This document shows positions 1 through 7,309 of a stretch of DNA of 64,000 nucleotides, one piece after another. Below the pieces are notes generated by a model. It was not told where the DNA came from and ran no database searches. It saw nothing but the letters and a program-made list of their open reading frames with translations. Source of the stretch: JAIUNP01 sp020161975 (lineage in GTDB: Bacteria > Pseudomonadota > Alphaproteobacteria > Rhizobiales > Beijerinckiaceae); the NCBI GenBank assembly GCA_036745275.1, contig DAIOGK010000006.1:1-64000 (forward strand), given 5' to 3'. Every line of letters starts with the position of its first letter. Position 1 is the first letter of the stretch. The translations under genes were made by a program, and so were the position numbers.

Positions 1-54
1 ACCACCGACACTGCGATTTTCAGTCGCATGCTCTACCAACTGAGCTACCTGGGC
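1..54 (-). tRNA. tRNA-Phe (GAA), 3' part beyond window
   Basis: Read on the minus strand, the sequence begins GCCCAGGTAGCTCAG, which gives the 5' acceptor strand and the D-arm. A D-loop and a five-base-pair anticodon stem (TGCGA/TCGCA) follow, closing a CTGAAAA loop with anticodon GAA. This is the standard bacterial tRNA-Phe. The variable loop begins, and the T-arm and 3' acceptor strand are cut off by the left edge of the window. It lies downstream of infA-maf-yacG on the same strand. Positions 55-196, between it and yacG, hold no gene that I can see. Confidence 0.93.
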
Positions 55-196
55 GGAAGCTCCGAAACGGGCAGCGCCCGAACCGAGGAAGCAGCCGTAT
101 AGCGGCGGGCGCGCGGGCTGTCCAGCCCTTCGGTCGACAAAGTTCAAAGCATCGGGAAAAATCTTGCCCGCGCAGGGAAACCCGCAAAAAATGCGT

Positions 197-403
197 TCAC
201 CCCTGCCCGACCGGCCCCTCGTCCTCGGCAATTCCGGCATCCTCTTCCTCGGCAGGAATGGCGTAGCTTCCATTCAGCCAACGGCCAAGGTCGATGTCCG
301 CACAGCGCTTCGAACAAAACGGCTTCACCAGCGCGACGGACGGGCGGCCGCAGATGGGACACGGGCGCGCATTGTCGTTGGCGGGGGCACGGGTCGCCGA
401 CAT
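197..403 (-). CDS. yacG: DNA gyrase inhibitor YacG, zinc-binding
   Basis: Small zinc protein of the YacG family, which in Escherichia coli binds GyrB and inhibits gyrase. The four zinc ligands are visible as CPICGRP near the N-terminus and FCSKRCADIDLGRWL in the middle, and an acidic tail follows. The frame is open for six more codons upstream. The start taken here is the ATG of MSATRAP, because it overlaps the maf stop codon as TGATG, a typical translational coupling arrangement. That gives 68 residues, normal for the family. It is the last protein gene of infA-maf-yacG before tRNA-Phe, a common arrangement in Hyphomicrobiales. Confidence 0.92.
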   Translation of the reverse strand: MSATRAPANDNARPCPICGRPSVALVKPFCSKRCADIDLGRWLNGSYAIPAEEEDAGIAEDEGPVGQG

Positions 404-1041
404 CAGATGGTATTGCCCCAAGTGAGGTGCATCGGGAAACCATCGCCCAGCAGCAGCGAGGCGGTTTCATAAAGCGGCAGGCCGACCACGGCGGAATAGG
501 AGCCGACAAGCTTGACGACAAAGGAGCCCGCGAGACCCTGGATGGCATAGCCGCCAGCCTTGCCGCGCCAGTCGCCGGAGGCGAGATAGGCCTCAAGTTC
601 CGGCCCCGCAATGCGCTTGAAGCGCACACGGGCATCGACGATGCGCTGGCGCACCTGATCCTTCGGCGTGATCACCACGACGGCAGTGTAGACCCTGTGT
701 GCACGGCCCGAGAGCAGGCGCAGGCAATTGGCTGCTTCATCGACATGCCGGGCCTGCGGCATGATGCGGCTGCCGACGCTGACCGCCGTGTCGGCGGCAA
801 TGATGAAACTGTCCTTCAGCGCGGGATCGGCCCGGGCGACGCGCAGCGCAGCGGCGGCCTTCTCGCGCGACAGGCGGGTGACCAGCGCACGCGCCTTCTC
901 GCCTTTCAGCGGCGTCTCGTCGATATCTGTGGGCAGCACGATATCCGGCGTGATGCCGATCTGCTGCAACAGGGCATAGCGACGGGGCGAAGCGGAGGCG
1001 AGCGCGAGCTTCGGTCGCCAGCTTTCCGGTTCGGCGCTCAC
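403..1041 (-). CDS. maf: Maf-family nucleoside triphosphate pyrophosphatase
   Basis: Maf family enzymes hydrolyse non-canonical or excess nucleoside triphosphates (dTTP/UTP-like) to monophosphate and pyrophosphate. The 212-residue protein has the family start LALASASPRR at about 12-21, followed by DIDETP, the catalytic-region AADTAV and the YAIQGLAG loop. The start is GTG at 1041, preceded by a good ribosome-binding site (GGGAGGCAAG). The gene lies 17 bases after the infA stop, and its own stop overlaps the yacG start. The family is certain. Which nucleotide it prefers cannot be read from the sequence. Confidence 0.93.
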   Translation of the reverse strand: MSAEPESWRPKLALASASPRRYALLQQIGITPDIVLPTDIDETPLKGEKARALVTRLSREKAAAALRVARADPALKDSFIIAADTAVSVGSRIMPQARHVDEAANCLRLLSGRAHRVYTAVVVITPKDQVRQRIVDARVRFKRIAGPELEAYLASGDWRGKAGGYAIQGLAGSFVVKLVGSYSAVVGLPLYETASLLLGDGFPMHLTWGNTI

Positions 1042-1058
1042 GCTCTTGCCTCCCAGGC

Positions 1059-1277
1059 TTACTTGAAGCGATAGGTGATGCGGCCCTTGGTCAGGTCGTA
1101 GGGGGTCATTTCCACCAGCACCTTGTCACCCGCCAGCACGCGGATGCGGTTCTTGCGCATCTTGCCAGCCGTGTGGGCGATGATTTCATGATCGTTTTCA
1201 AGCTTCACGCGGAACATCGCGTTGGGCAGAAGTTCGGAGACGACACCGGGGAATTCGAGCAGTTCTTCCTTGGACAT
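1059..1277 (-). CDS. infA: Translation initiation factor IF-1
   Basis: IF-1 binds the ribosomal A site during initiation, together with IF-2 and IF-3. The 72-residue product begins MSKEELLEFPGVV and is a single S1/OB-fold domain. It carries the hallmark segments LPNAMFRVKLEN, HTAGKMRKNRIRVLAGD and DLTKGRITYRFK. The open frame continues 34 codons upstream, but the IF-1 family starts at MSKEE. First gene of the infA-maf-yacG-tRNA-Phe cluster. The approximately 190 bases upstream (1278-1469) have no gene and should hold its promoter. Confidence 0.97.
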   Translation of the reverse strand: MSKEELLEFPGVVSELLPNAMFRVKLENDHEIIAHTAGKMRKNRIRVLAGDKVLVEMTPYDLTKGRITYRFK

Positions 1278-1469
1278 GGGCCTCGTGCGCTGTCTGTAGC
1301 CGTTGGAAAGCCGTCGCTTAGCCGAAATGGCGTGCAAAGGAAACAGTGTTAGCGCAAATTGTCGAGAAATCCGACGCAAGCGACCGAACTGGCGGGTGCG
1401 CTTTGCTTCAAAACAGCCGTCCGGCCGCCCGACATCCAGCCAAACGCCTCGATTGATGTATCTCCGCCT

Positions 1470-1940
1470 CTAATTCAGACGCACGATCTCGGCATTGAGA
1501 AGCGATGCGAACCCGACCCACGCGACATAGGGCAAGAACAAAAGCGCCGCGGTCCTGTCGCCATGCCAGAGCCGCCGCGCAAGCGCCGCGATGACGACGA
1601 GAAGCGCGACAATGATTCCCAGGGCAACACCACGCTGCGCCGCCATGAAGAACACCGGCGTCCAGATGAAGTTGAGCACCATTTGCACCCACCAGAGTTT
1701 CATCTCGGTGCTGGCCGGGTCACGCTCGCTGAGGCGCCAGCCCACGATGCCGATCATGATGTAGAGAATCGTCCAAACCGGCCCGAACAGCCACGCGGGC
1801 GGGGAAAAGGATGGTTTGACGAAGCTCGCATAGCTCGCTTTCGGATTGCTCAGAATGCCGGTCGCAAAGCCGATCAGCACGATTGCGCCGATAAAGGCCA
1901 CCAGCTTGAGGTAATCGGGGGCGCGTTCGGACGCTGGCAT
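1470..1940 (-). CDS. TspO/MBR family membrane protein
   Basis: A 156-residue integral membrane protein with five predicted hydrophobic segments, the TspO (tryptophan-rich sensory protein, peripheral benzodiazepine receptor) fold. Family motifs include KPSFSPPAWLFGPVWTILY in loop 1, WWVQMVLNFIWTPVFF, and a C-terminal LPYVAWVGFASLLNAEI. Bacterial homologues bind porphyrins and affect tetrapyrrole and stress responses. Which ligand is used here is unknown. It follows the secreted protein at 1959-2597 after 18 bases, so the two probably form one transcript. Confidence 0.9.
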   Translation of the reverse strand: MPASERAPDYLKLVAFIGAIVLIGFATGILSNPKASYASFVKPSFSPPAWLFGPVWTILYIMIGIVGWRLSERDPASTEMKLWWVQMVLNFIWTPVFFMAAQRGVALGIIVALLVVIAALARRLWHGDRTAALLFLPYVAWVGFASLLNAEIVRLN

Positions 1941-1958
1941 TCCGATCAGTCTCCGGGT

Positions 1959-2597
1959 TCAGAAGCACCCTTCCAGGCCCTTGGCCGTCTCGTCATAGAG
2001 CAGCTTGCCGGCGTGGGTTGCGTTGGCATCTTTCGGCACCATGGCCATTGCGGTTGCCATCATGGTTTTCGCGCGCTCGCGATTGGCTGCGTCGTCCCGG
2101 CGTGTGCCTTCCAGCGACAAAACCGCACAGGCCAGCGGATCGAGAATGACGCGCTGGGCCTCCGGCAGGGTGGCAAGCGTGCAGGCCTTCTTCATGGTCG
2201 GTTCGGGTGAATCCTTCTTGGCCATGTGCATGATGAACATCTCGATGGCGGTCAGCTTCCGAACCGCGCCGATGTCCCCGCCCTTCGCCTCCGTCTCATA
2301 TTTCGCATAGACCTTCTCGACCGACCCCTGGAACTCCTCGCCGTTCTTGAACTGTCCAGGCTGCGGCATTTCCGGAATGATCGTCCGCACCTCGGCGGCA
2401 TAGACCGCATTCCGTGCAAGATCGTAGCGGGCGCATTTTTCCACCGGCGCTGCCTTGGCAGCTTCATCCTTGTTCGGCGCATGGCGTGCGGCGGGTGCCT
2501 TGGCGGCGGGCGGTGCGGGCTGCTGGATCACCTGGGCAAGAGCAGGCCCCGCGACCAACGCAACAAACGCGGCAGCAGGCAGAAGGTAACGACGCAT
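1959..2597 (-). CDS. Secreted protein of unknown function
   Basis: A 212-residue protein with a clear Sec signal peptide (MRRYLLPAAAFVALVAGPALA, cleavage at ALA-Q), then an Ala/Pro/Lys-rich linker and a helical body. Four cysteines are spread through the mature part, the last two residues from the C-terminus. I recognise no domain. The ATG is preceded by GGGAGGC, so the start is well supported. It is transcribed with tspO downstream and divergently from the FAD-methyltransferase fusion gene. The 237-base gap 2598-2834 is the shared promoter region and holds no gene. Confidence 0.7.
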   Translation of the reverse strand: MRRYLLPAAAFVALVAGPALAQVIQQPAPPAAKAPAARHAPNKDEAAKAAPVEKCARYDLARNAVYAAEVRTIIPEMPQPGQFKNGEEFQGSVEKVYAKYETEAKGGDIGAVRKLTAIEMFIMHMAKKDSPEPTMKKACTLATLPEAQRVILDPLACAVLSLEGTRRDDAANRERAKTMMATAMAMVPKDANATHAGKLLYDETAKGLEGCF

Positions 2598-2834
2598 GGA
2601 AAATGCCTCCCAAAAAGGCGAATCAGAATCGGGGAACCATAGGGGAGCCGGTCAATCATGTCATTTTTGTAAGGAACCAATCCGTTCAGCCACGGTTTAT
2701 CATAAGCCCCTCATATCGATCGCACTTCGGACACTTACCATGCCTGCGCACGAGGCTTCGCGCGGGCAATTCGAAGCGGTATATGCAACTGTAACGACCG
2801 TCCGGCGCAGCGCCACAAGAACGAAAGAACACCC

Positions 2835-4949
2835 ATGTCGCAGATGCCCCCGATCACCTTCGATGTCGCCATCATCGGCGGCGGCCCCGGAGGACTGATG
2901 ACCGCCATGCACGTCAACAAGAAGGTCGGCGCGGAAGCAAAGATCACCATCTTCGAGGCAAGCCCGCGCCTCGGCGGCAAGCTGATGACGGGGACCTTCG
3001 CAAAGACCGGCGCGCAATACGAGATCGGTGTTGCGGAAATCTACGACTACGCCCATCTCGGTTTTGACCCGCTCAAGGATCTGATCACCAACACGCTCGG
3101 GCTGCCCGTCAAGAAGATGGATAGCGAATGCGTGATCGTTGACGACAAGATCATGAACACGGTCGATGACATCGAGCGGCTGTGCGGCAAGAAAACCCGC
3201 GATGCCGTCGTCAATTTCCGCAAGAAGTGCGCGTCCATGATGACCCCGGACCAGTATTTCGAGGGGACCGGCCGCGACGACAACGATCATCCCTGGATGT
3301 TCAAGTCCGGTCTCGACGTGCTGCACGATGAAATCAAGGATGACATGGCGCGGCGCTACATGCGCATTAACGCCCACTCCGACATCGCCATCGGGCCGAA
3401 CGAGACCTCTGGTCTCAATGCGCTCAAGAACTTCCTGATGGATTACGATGAATACATCCAGTACTACTGCGTGGAAGGTGGAAACGAGCGCATCATCGGC
3501 AAACTCGCAGAGATCGTGCAGGCCGACATCCAATTGCGCAACCGCGTTCGCCGCATCGGCAAGACCAAGGACGGGCGCTATCGCCTGACCATCGTTGGGC
3601 CAGACAACGCGGAATACACGCGTGAATTCGATTTCGTCGTCATTTCCCTGCCCTTCAACTGGCTCCAGACCATCGAATGGGAAGGCGAGGCGCTCAGCCG
3701 CGCGATGGCGCGGCATCTCGACCATTTCAACGTGCCTGCGCATTACCTCCGCGTCGCCATCGCCTTCAAGGAGCGGTTCTGGGACAAGCATGTGCAGGGA
3801 AGCTGGTGGATGTCCGACCAGTTCAACGGCCACTGCGTCTATATCGAGAGCACACGCTACGACTACGAGAACGGTACGGGTGGCCTCAACTGGCTGATTG
3901 CCGGTTCGGACGCACAGGCGCTCGCCAATCTGCCCGACGACCATCTTGTGCGCTTTGCGCTCGACAGCCTGCCGCCGCAGATGCGCGAAGAGGCCAAGGG
4001 TCTTGTGATCGAGACAAAAGTGCATCGCTGGCTCAACACCGTGAACGGCATCCCCGGCGGGCGGCCCGTGCATGACACGCAGGCCAATCACATGCCGGAG
4101 CCGAAGGAGCATCCCGGCCTGTTCGTCACCGGTGACTATCTCTTCGATGCTACCGTGAACGGCGTGCTCGATTCGGCCGATTGCGCCTCCGACATGCTGA
4201 TGAGCGTCTATGTGAAGCGCAACTACGAGGAGCGGTTGCGCCAGCGCGTCAAGGGCAAGGAGAAGCAGGACAAGCTCATCCGCTCCTCCCGCAATATCAA
4301 CCGCGACTACTTCAACAACTACTGGAATGTTGGACCCTACAAGGATGTCTGGCAGCAATTCTTCAACGCAGAGTTCCTTCGAGACAGCATTCGCTCGGTC
4401 TTTGGCGAGGGGGGGACCTTCTCGATCCTTGATGCCGGCTCTGCCTCGGGCCAGACGGTGGGCGCGCTGCGCGCGCTGGGGCTCAATGCTCATGGCGTCG
4501 AGAAGAATGCGTGGATCCACGCGCAAACGGCGCCGGAGCTGAAAAAGTTCAATCATCTCGGCGACGTCACCGATTTGCCATTCAAGGATGGTCAGTTCGA
4601 CTACATCTACGAAACCTGCCTTGCCAACCTGCCGCCATCGAAGGTGCAGGCAGCGATCCATGAATTGCATCGGGTGGCCAAGAAGGGCGTCATCCTCGGC
4701 TCGGTGACTTCGGACCTTGCCTGGGAGGCGCTGATCTCGCGCGATGCCGAGCGTGGCATCAAGACCTTCGGAACATTGTGGCAGTGGTCGGACTGGTTCT
4801 TCAACGTCGGCTTTGAACATGCCACCGAGGACATGGGTGTGCTGGAGCCCCTCTATGAAAAAGCTACGGCGGCAGGCCTTGGCAAGGGCCAATGGTTCGA
4901 GGATGCGGACAGCCTCCAGTTCGTGTTTTTCCGACGGCTGGACGTCTGA
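2835..4949 (+). CDS. FAD oxidoreductase-methyltransferase fusion
   Basis: A 704-residue two-domain protein. Residues about 10-455 form a flavin-containing amine oxidase/protoporphyrinogen oxidase-like domain. It has the dinucleotide-binding GGGPGG at 15-20, then FEASPRLGGKL, and a C-terminal FAD-closing segment GLFVTGDYLFDATVNG at about 427. A basic linker (VKGKEKQDKL) follows. Residues about 500-650 are a class I SAM-dependent methyltransferase, with motif I LDAGSASGQTVGAL near 531 and GDVTDLPFKDGQFDYIYE near 575. There is no signal peptide or membrane segment, so it should be cytosolic. The substrate is unknown. Oxidation and methylation of one compound is the natural inference. An ABC exporter follows 183 bases downstream on the same strand. 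The start has only a weak ribosome-binding site. Confidence 0.85.
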   Translation: MSQMPPITFDVAIIGGGPGGLMTAMHVNKKVGAEAKITIFEASPRLGGKLMTGTFAKTGAQYEIGVAEIYDYAHLGFDPLKDLITNTLGLPVKKMDSECVIVDDKIMNTVDDIERLCGKKTRDAVVNFRKKCASMMTPDQYFEGTGRDDNDHPWMFKSGLDVLHDEIKDDMARRYMRINAHSDIAIGPNETSGLNALKNFLMDYDEYIQYYCVEGGNERIIGKLAEIVQADIQLRNRVRRIGKTKDGRYRLTIVGPDNAEYTREFDFVVISLPFNWLQTIEWEGEALSRAMARHLDHFNVPAHYLRVAIAFKERFWDKHVQGSWWMSDQFNGHCVYIESTRYDYENGTGGLNWLIAGSDAQALANLPDDHLVRFALDSLPPQMREEAKGLVIETKVHRWLNTVNGIPGGRPVHDTQANHMPEPKEHPGLFVTGDYLFDATVNGVLDSADCASDMLMSVYVKRNYEERLRQRVKGKEKQDKLIRSSRNINRDYFNNYWNVGPYKDVWQQFFNAEFLRDSIRSVFGEGGTFSILDAGSASGQTVGALRALGLNAHGVEKNAWIHAQTAPELKKFNHLGDVTDLPFKDGQFDYIYETCLANLPPSKVQAAIHELHRVAKKGVILGSVTSDLAWEALISRDAERGIKTFGTLWQWSDWFFNVGFEHATEDMGVLEPLYEKATAAGLGKGQWFEDADSLQFVFFRRLDV

Positions 4950-5132
4950 GCCGGGCAACACCTGCAAAAATAATCCGGCATCCCGCACATGGCGGCGCCG
5001 GGTCGCCATTTTGCTGTTCCTGCCAACGTGCGGTTTCGTTTAAGTACCCCGGCGCGTTGGTCGCTGGAATGCTGCGTCGTGTGAAAAGTCTGGATTGGCC
5101 TGCCCTGTGGGGGCAGGAATGGCGGGTGAAAG

Positions 5133-7145
5133 ATGGCCAAGAAGCCGAAGCAGGGTGAACCGTCGAAGGAGGCGAAAAGCGAGGAGATCGCTGCCGCCGC
5201 TCCCGAGACGTCCGAGGCCCCCGCTGCAACATCTGCGGAAAAACCTCCCGCCGCCAAACCTCCCGCCGCGAAGAAGCCCGCGCGCCCTGTCGCCAAGCCC
5301 GCGCCCGAAAAGGACGAGGATGAGGACGACGAAGACGATGAGGATGACGACGAAGACGACGATGAGGATGATGACGATGATGAGGATGAACATCCTGTCT
5401 TCACCGCCGCCGAAGCCAAGCAGGCGCTGACCGGCCTTTTCGTCTTCATCTGGCCGTTCCTGAAGCAATATCCGAAATGGCTCGGCATTGTTGTCTTCGG
5501 CCTTGTCGTCGAAACCGCCTTCAACGTCATCTTCCCGCTGTCGCTGAAATATCTCATCGACGAGGTGCTCCAGAACGATAACCGCAATGCGTTGATCTGG
5601 ATTCTGGCCACGCTCGGTACGCTTGGTATCGTCGTGTCAATCATCACGATCTGGTACGAGTATATCGACTCCGTCCTGATGTCCTCGGTGATGGCGGATA
5701 TCCGCGCGAAGCTGTTCGAGCATCTGCAATCGCTGTCGGTGGGCTTTTATTCCCGCACCAAGGTCGGCGCGATCACCTCGCGCTTCGGCTCGGACATGGG
5801 AACGCTCGACGAGGCGGTCAGTCATCTCGTGACCTGGGGCCTTCTGCCGGCGCTTGAACTTGTCGCCGGTATCGCGCTGATGTTCTACCTCAACTGGCAA
5901 CTGGCGCTGGTGGCGTTGCTGCTGTTCCCTGTCGCGCTGATCGGCCCGCGCCTGCTGTCCGGCCCCGCTGTCGATGCTGCCTACCAGGAGCGCCGCGCTG
6001 CGGCAGGTCTTGTCGCTGTGGTGCAGGAGAATGTTTCGGCACAAAGTGTCGTCAAGGCGTTTGAGCTGAAGAAGACCTCGATCGGCTGGTTCGGCGAGCG
6101 CAACCAGCTTGAGCGGTCACAGGCGATCCGCCACCGCTTCCTCAATGCCATGGTCGAGCGGTCGGTGACGATTTCCGTACTGATGCTCCACCTCGTGGTG
6201 TTCGGTCTCGGGGCTTATCTCACCTATAACGAGGAGATCACGCTCGGCACCTTCATCACCTTCGAGAGTGTGTTCTGGGAATTGTCCTATAACATCGGCC
6301 ATGTGACCCAGTTCATTCCGGTCACGATCACCGCCTCGGGCGCGACGCGGCACATCAACGACATCTTCGAAGAGCCGTCCCGCAGCCAGGATTCGCCCGA
6401 CGCACCCGGCGTCCCGCGCATCCAGAACGCGATCACCTTCCGCAATGTGCAGTTCTCCTATGGCGGCGACACCCGGCAGATCAGGAACCTCAACCTGACA
6501 ATCCCCGAAGGCAGCCGCGTGGCGATTGTCGGGCCGAGCGGGTCGGGCAAATCGACCGTGCTCAGCCTGCTGCTGCGCCTCTATGATCCGACCGGCGGCA
6601 CCATCCGCGTGGATGACACCGATATCGTGCAATCGCGCCGCGATTCGTTGCGCGAGCAGATGGCCATCGTCTTTCAGGACAATCTGCTGTTCGATATTTC
6701 CATCCGCGAGAATATCCGGCTCGGCAATCCGGCGGCCAGCGATGAGGATGTTGAGCGTGCGGCAAAGGCGGCGGAAATCCACCGCTTCATCAGGAGCCTG
6801 CCGAACGGCTACGACACCGTTGTCGGCGAGCGCGGCAACATGATGTCCGGCGGCCAGCGCCAGCGCGTCGCCATTGCCCGCGCGCTCGTGCGCGATCCTG
6901 CAATCCTGCTGCTCGACGAGGCGACCTCCGCCCTGGACCACGGCACCGAACAGGCGATCAACAGGACGCTGATGAAAGTGGCGGCGGGCCGCACGATGAT
7001 CACAGTCACCCATCGCCTGCACTCCGTGACGGAAATGGACAAGATCTTCGTGCTGGAGAAGGGGCGCCTGATCGAGGAAGGCACACATGCCGAACTCCTC
7101 AAGCGCAAGGGTGTCTATGCCGCGCTCTGGAAGCAGGCAGGGTGA
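5133..7145 (+). CDS. ABC exporter with acidic N-terminal tail
   Basis: A 670-residue fused transmembrane/ATPase exporter half-transporter of the ABCB/MsbA type. Residues 1-60 are Ala/Pro/Lys-rich low complexity, and residues 61-86 are 26 consecutive Asp/Glu. A six-helix membrane domain follows (about 100-400). The nucleotide-binding domain has Walker A GPSGSGKST (about 466), signature MSGGQRQR (about 570), Walker B LLLDEATSALD (about 591) and the H-loop VTHRL. The signature starts with Met rather than Leu. Substrate unknown. Its position downstream of the oxidase-methyltransferase fusion hints at a shared pathway. The 164-base gap after it (7146-7309) separates it from the convergent rsh and shows nothing recognisable. 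Confidence 0.9.
   Translation: MAKKPKQGEPSKEAKSEEIAAAAPETSEAPAATSAEKPPAAKPPAAKKPARPVAKPAPEKDEDEDDEDDEDDDEDDDEDDDDDEDEHPVFTAAEAKQALTGLFVFIWPFLKQYPKWLGIVVFGLVVETAFNVIFPLSLKYLIDEVLQNDNRNALIWILATLGTLGIVVSIITIWYEYIDSVLMSSVMADIRAKLFEHLQSLSVGFYSRTKVGAITSRFGSDMGTLDEAVSHLVTWGLLPALELVAGIALMFYLNWQLALVALLLFPVALIGPRLLSGPAVDAAYQERRAAAGLVAVVQENVSAQSVVKAFELKKTSIGWFGERNQLERSQAIRHRFLNAMVERSVTISVLMLHLVVFGLGAYLTYNEEITLGTFITFESVFWELSYNIGHVTQFIPVTITASGATRHINDIFEEPSRSQDSPDAPGVPRIQNAITFRNVQFSYGGDTRQIRNLNLTIPEGSRVAIVGPSGSGKSTVLSLLLRLYDPTGGTIRVDDTDIVQSRRDSLREQMAIVFQDNLLFDISIRENIRLGNPAASDEDVERAAKAAEIHRFIRSLPNGYDTVVGERGNMMSGGQRQRVAIARALVRDPAILLLDEATSALDHGTEQAINRTLMKVAAGRTMITVTHRLHSVTEMDKIFVLEKGRLIEEGTHAELLKRKGVYAALWKQAG
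5313..5390 (+). repeat. GAY/GAR tract coding 26 Asp/Glu residues
   Basis: Seventy-eight bases of nearly uninterrupted GAT/GAC/GAG/GAA codons, an imperfect trinucleotide repeat on the coding strand. It encodes residues 61-86 of the ABC exporter without a single neutral residue. The composition invites replication slippage, so the length may vary between strains. Confidence 0.85.
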
Positions 7146-7309
7146 GGCGAAACGCCTGTCGCGCGCAATGCCTGCTCGGTCCAGGCCAAGGCGGCGTCGG
7201 GCTGCGCGGTACCGGTACGCCGGGCGCGGCGAAATTGCCCTGACGGTCGCGGACACGCGGGAACTCGATGCGCTGCATGAGGCACGGGACAGGCAGAAGA
7301 GCCGGTCCC

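Noticed and set aside
1..54. tRNA-Phe as integration site of a mobile element
   Set aside because: No integrase, direct repeat or change in gene content is seen near it, and the neighbours are conserved housekeeping genes.
2700..5009. 769-residue open frame antisense to the oxidase-methyltransferase gene
   Set aside because: It mirrors a gene of strong G+C third-position bias, has no family similarity and no ribosome-binding site. The plus-strand frame carries recognisable motifs.
4853..5647. Minus-strand frame with a long poly-serine run
   Set aside because: It is the antisense reading of the acidic Asp/Glu tract of the ABC exporter, not a serine-rich protein.
7201..7250. Palindromic GGTACC stretch between the exporter and rsh
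   Set aside because: Only a short self-complementary core without a T run, so it cannot be called a terminator.
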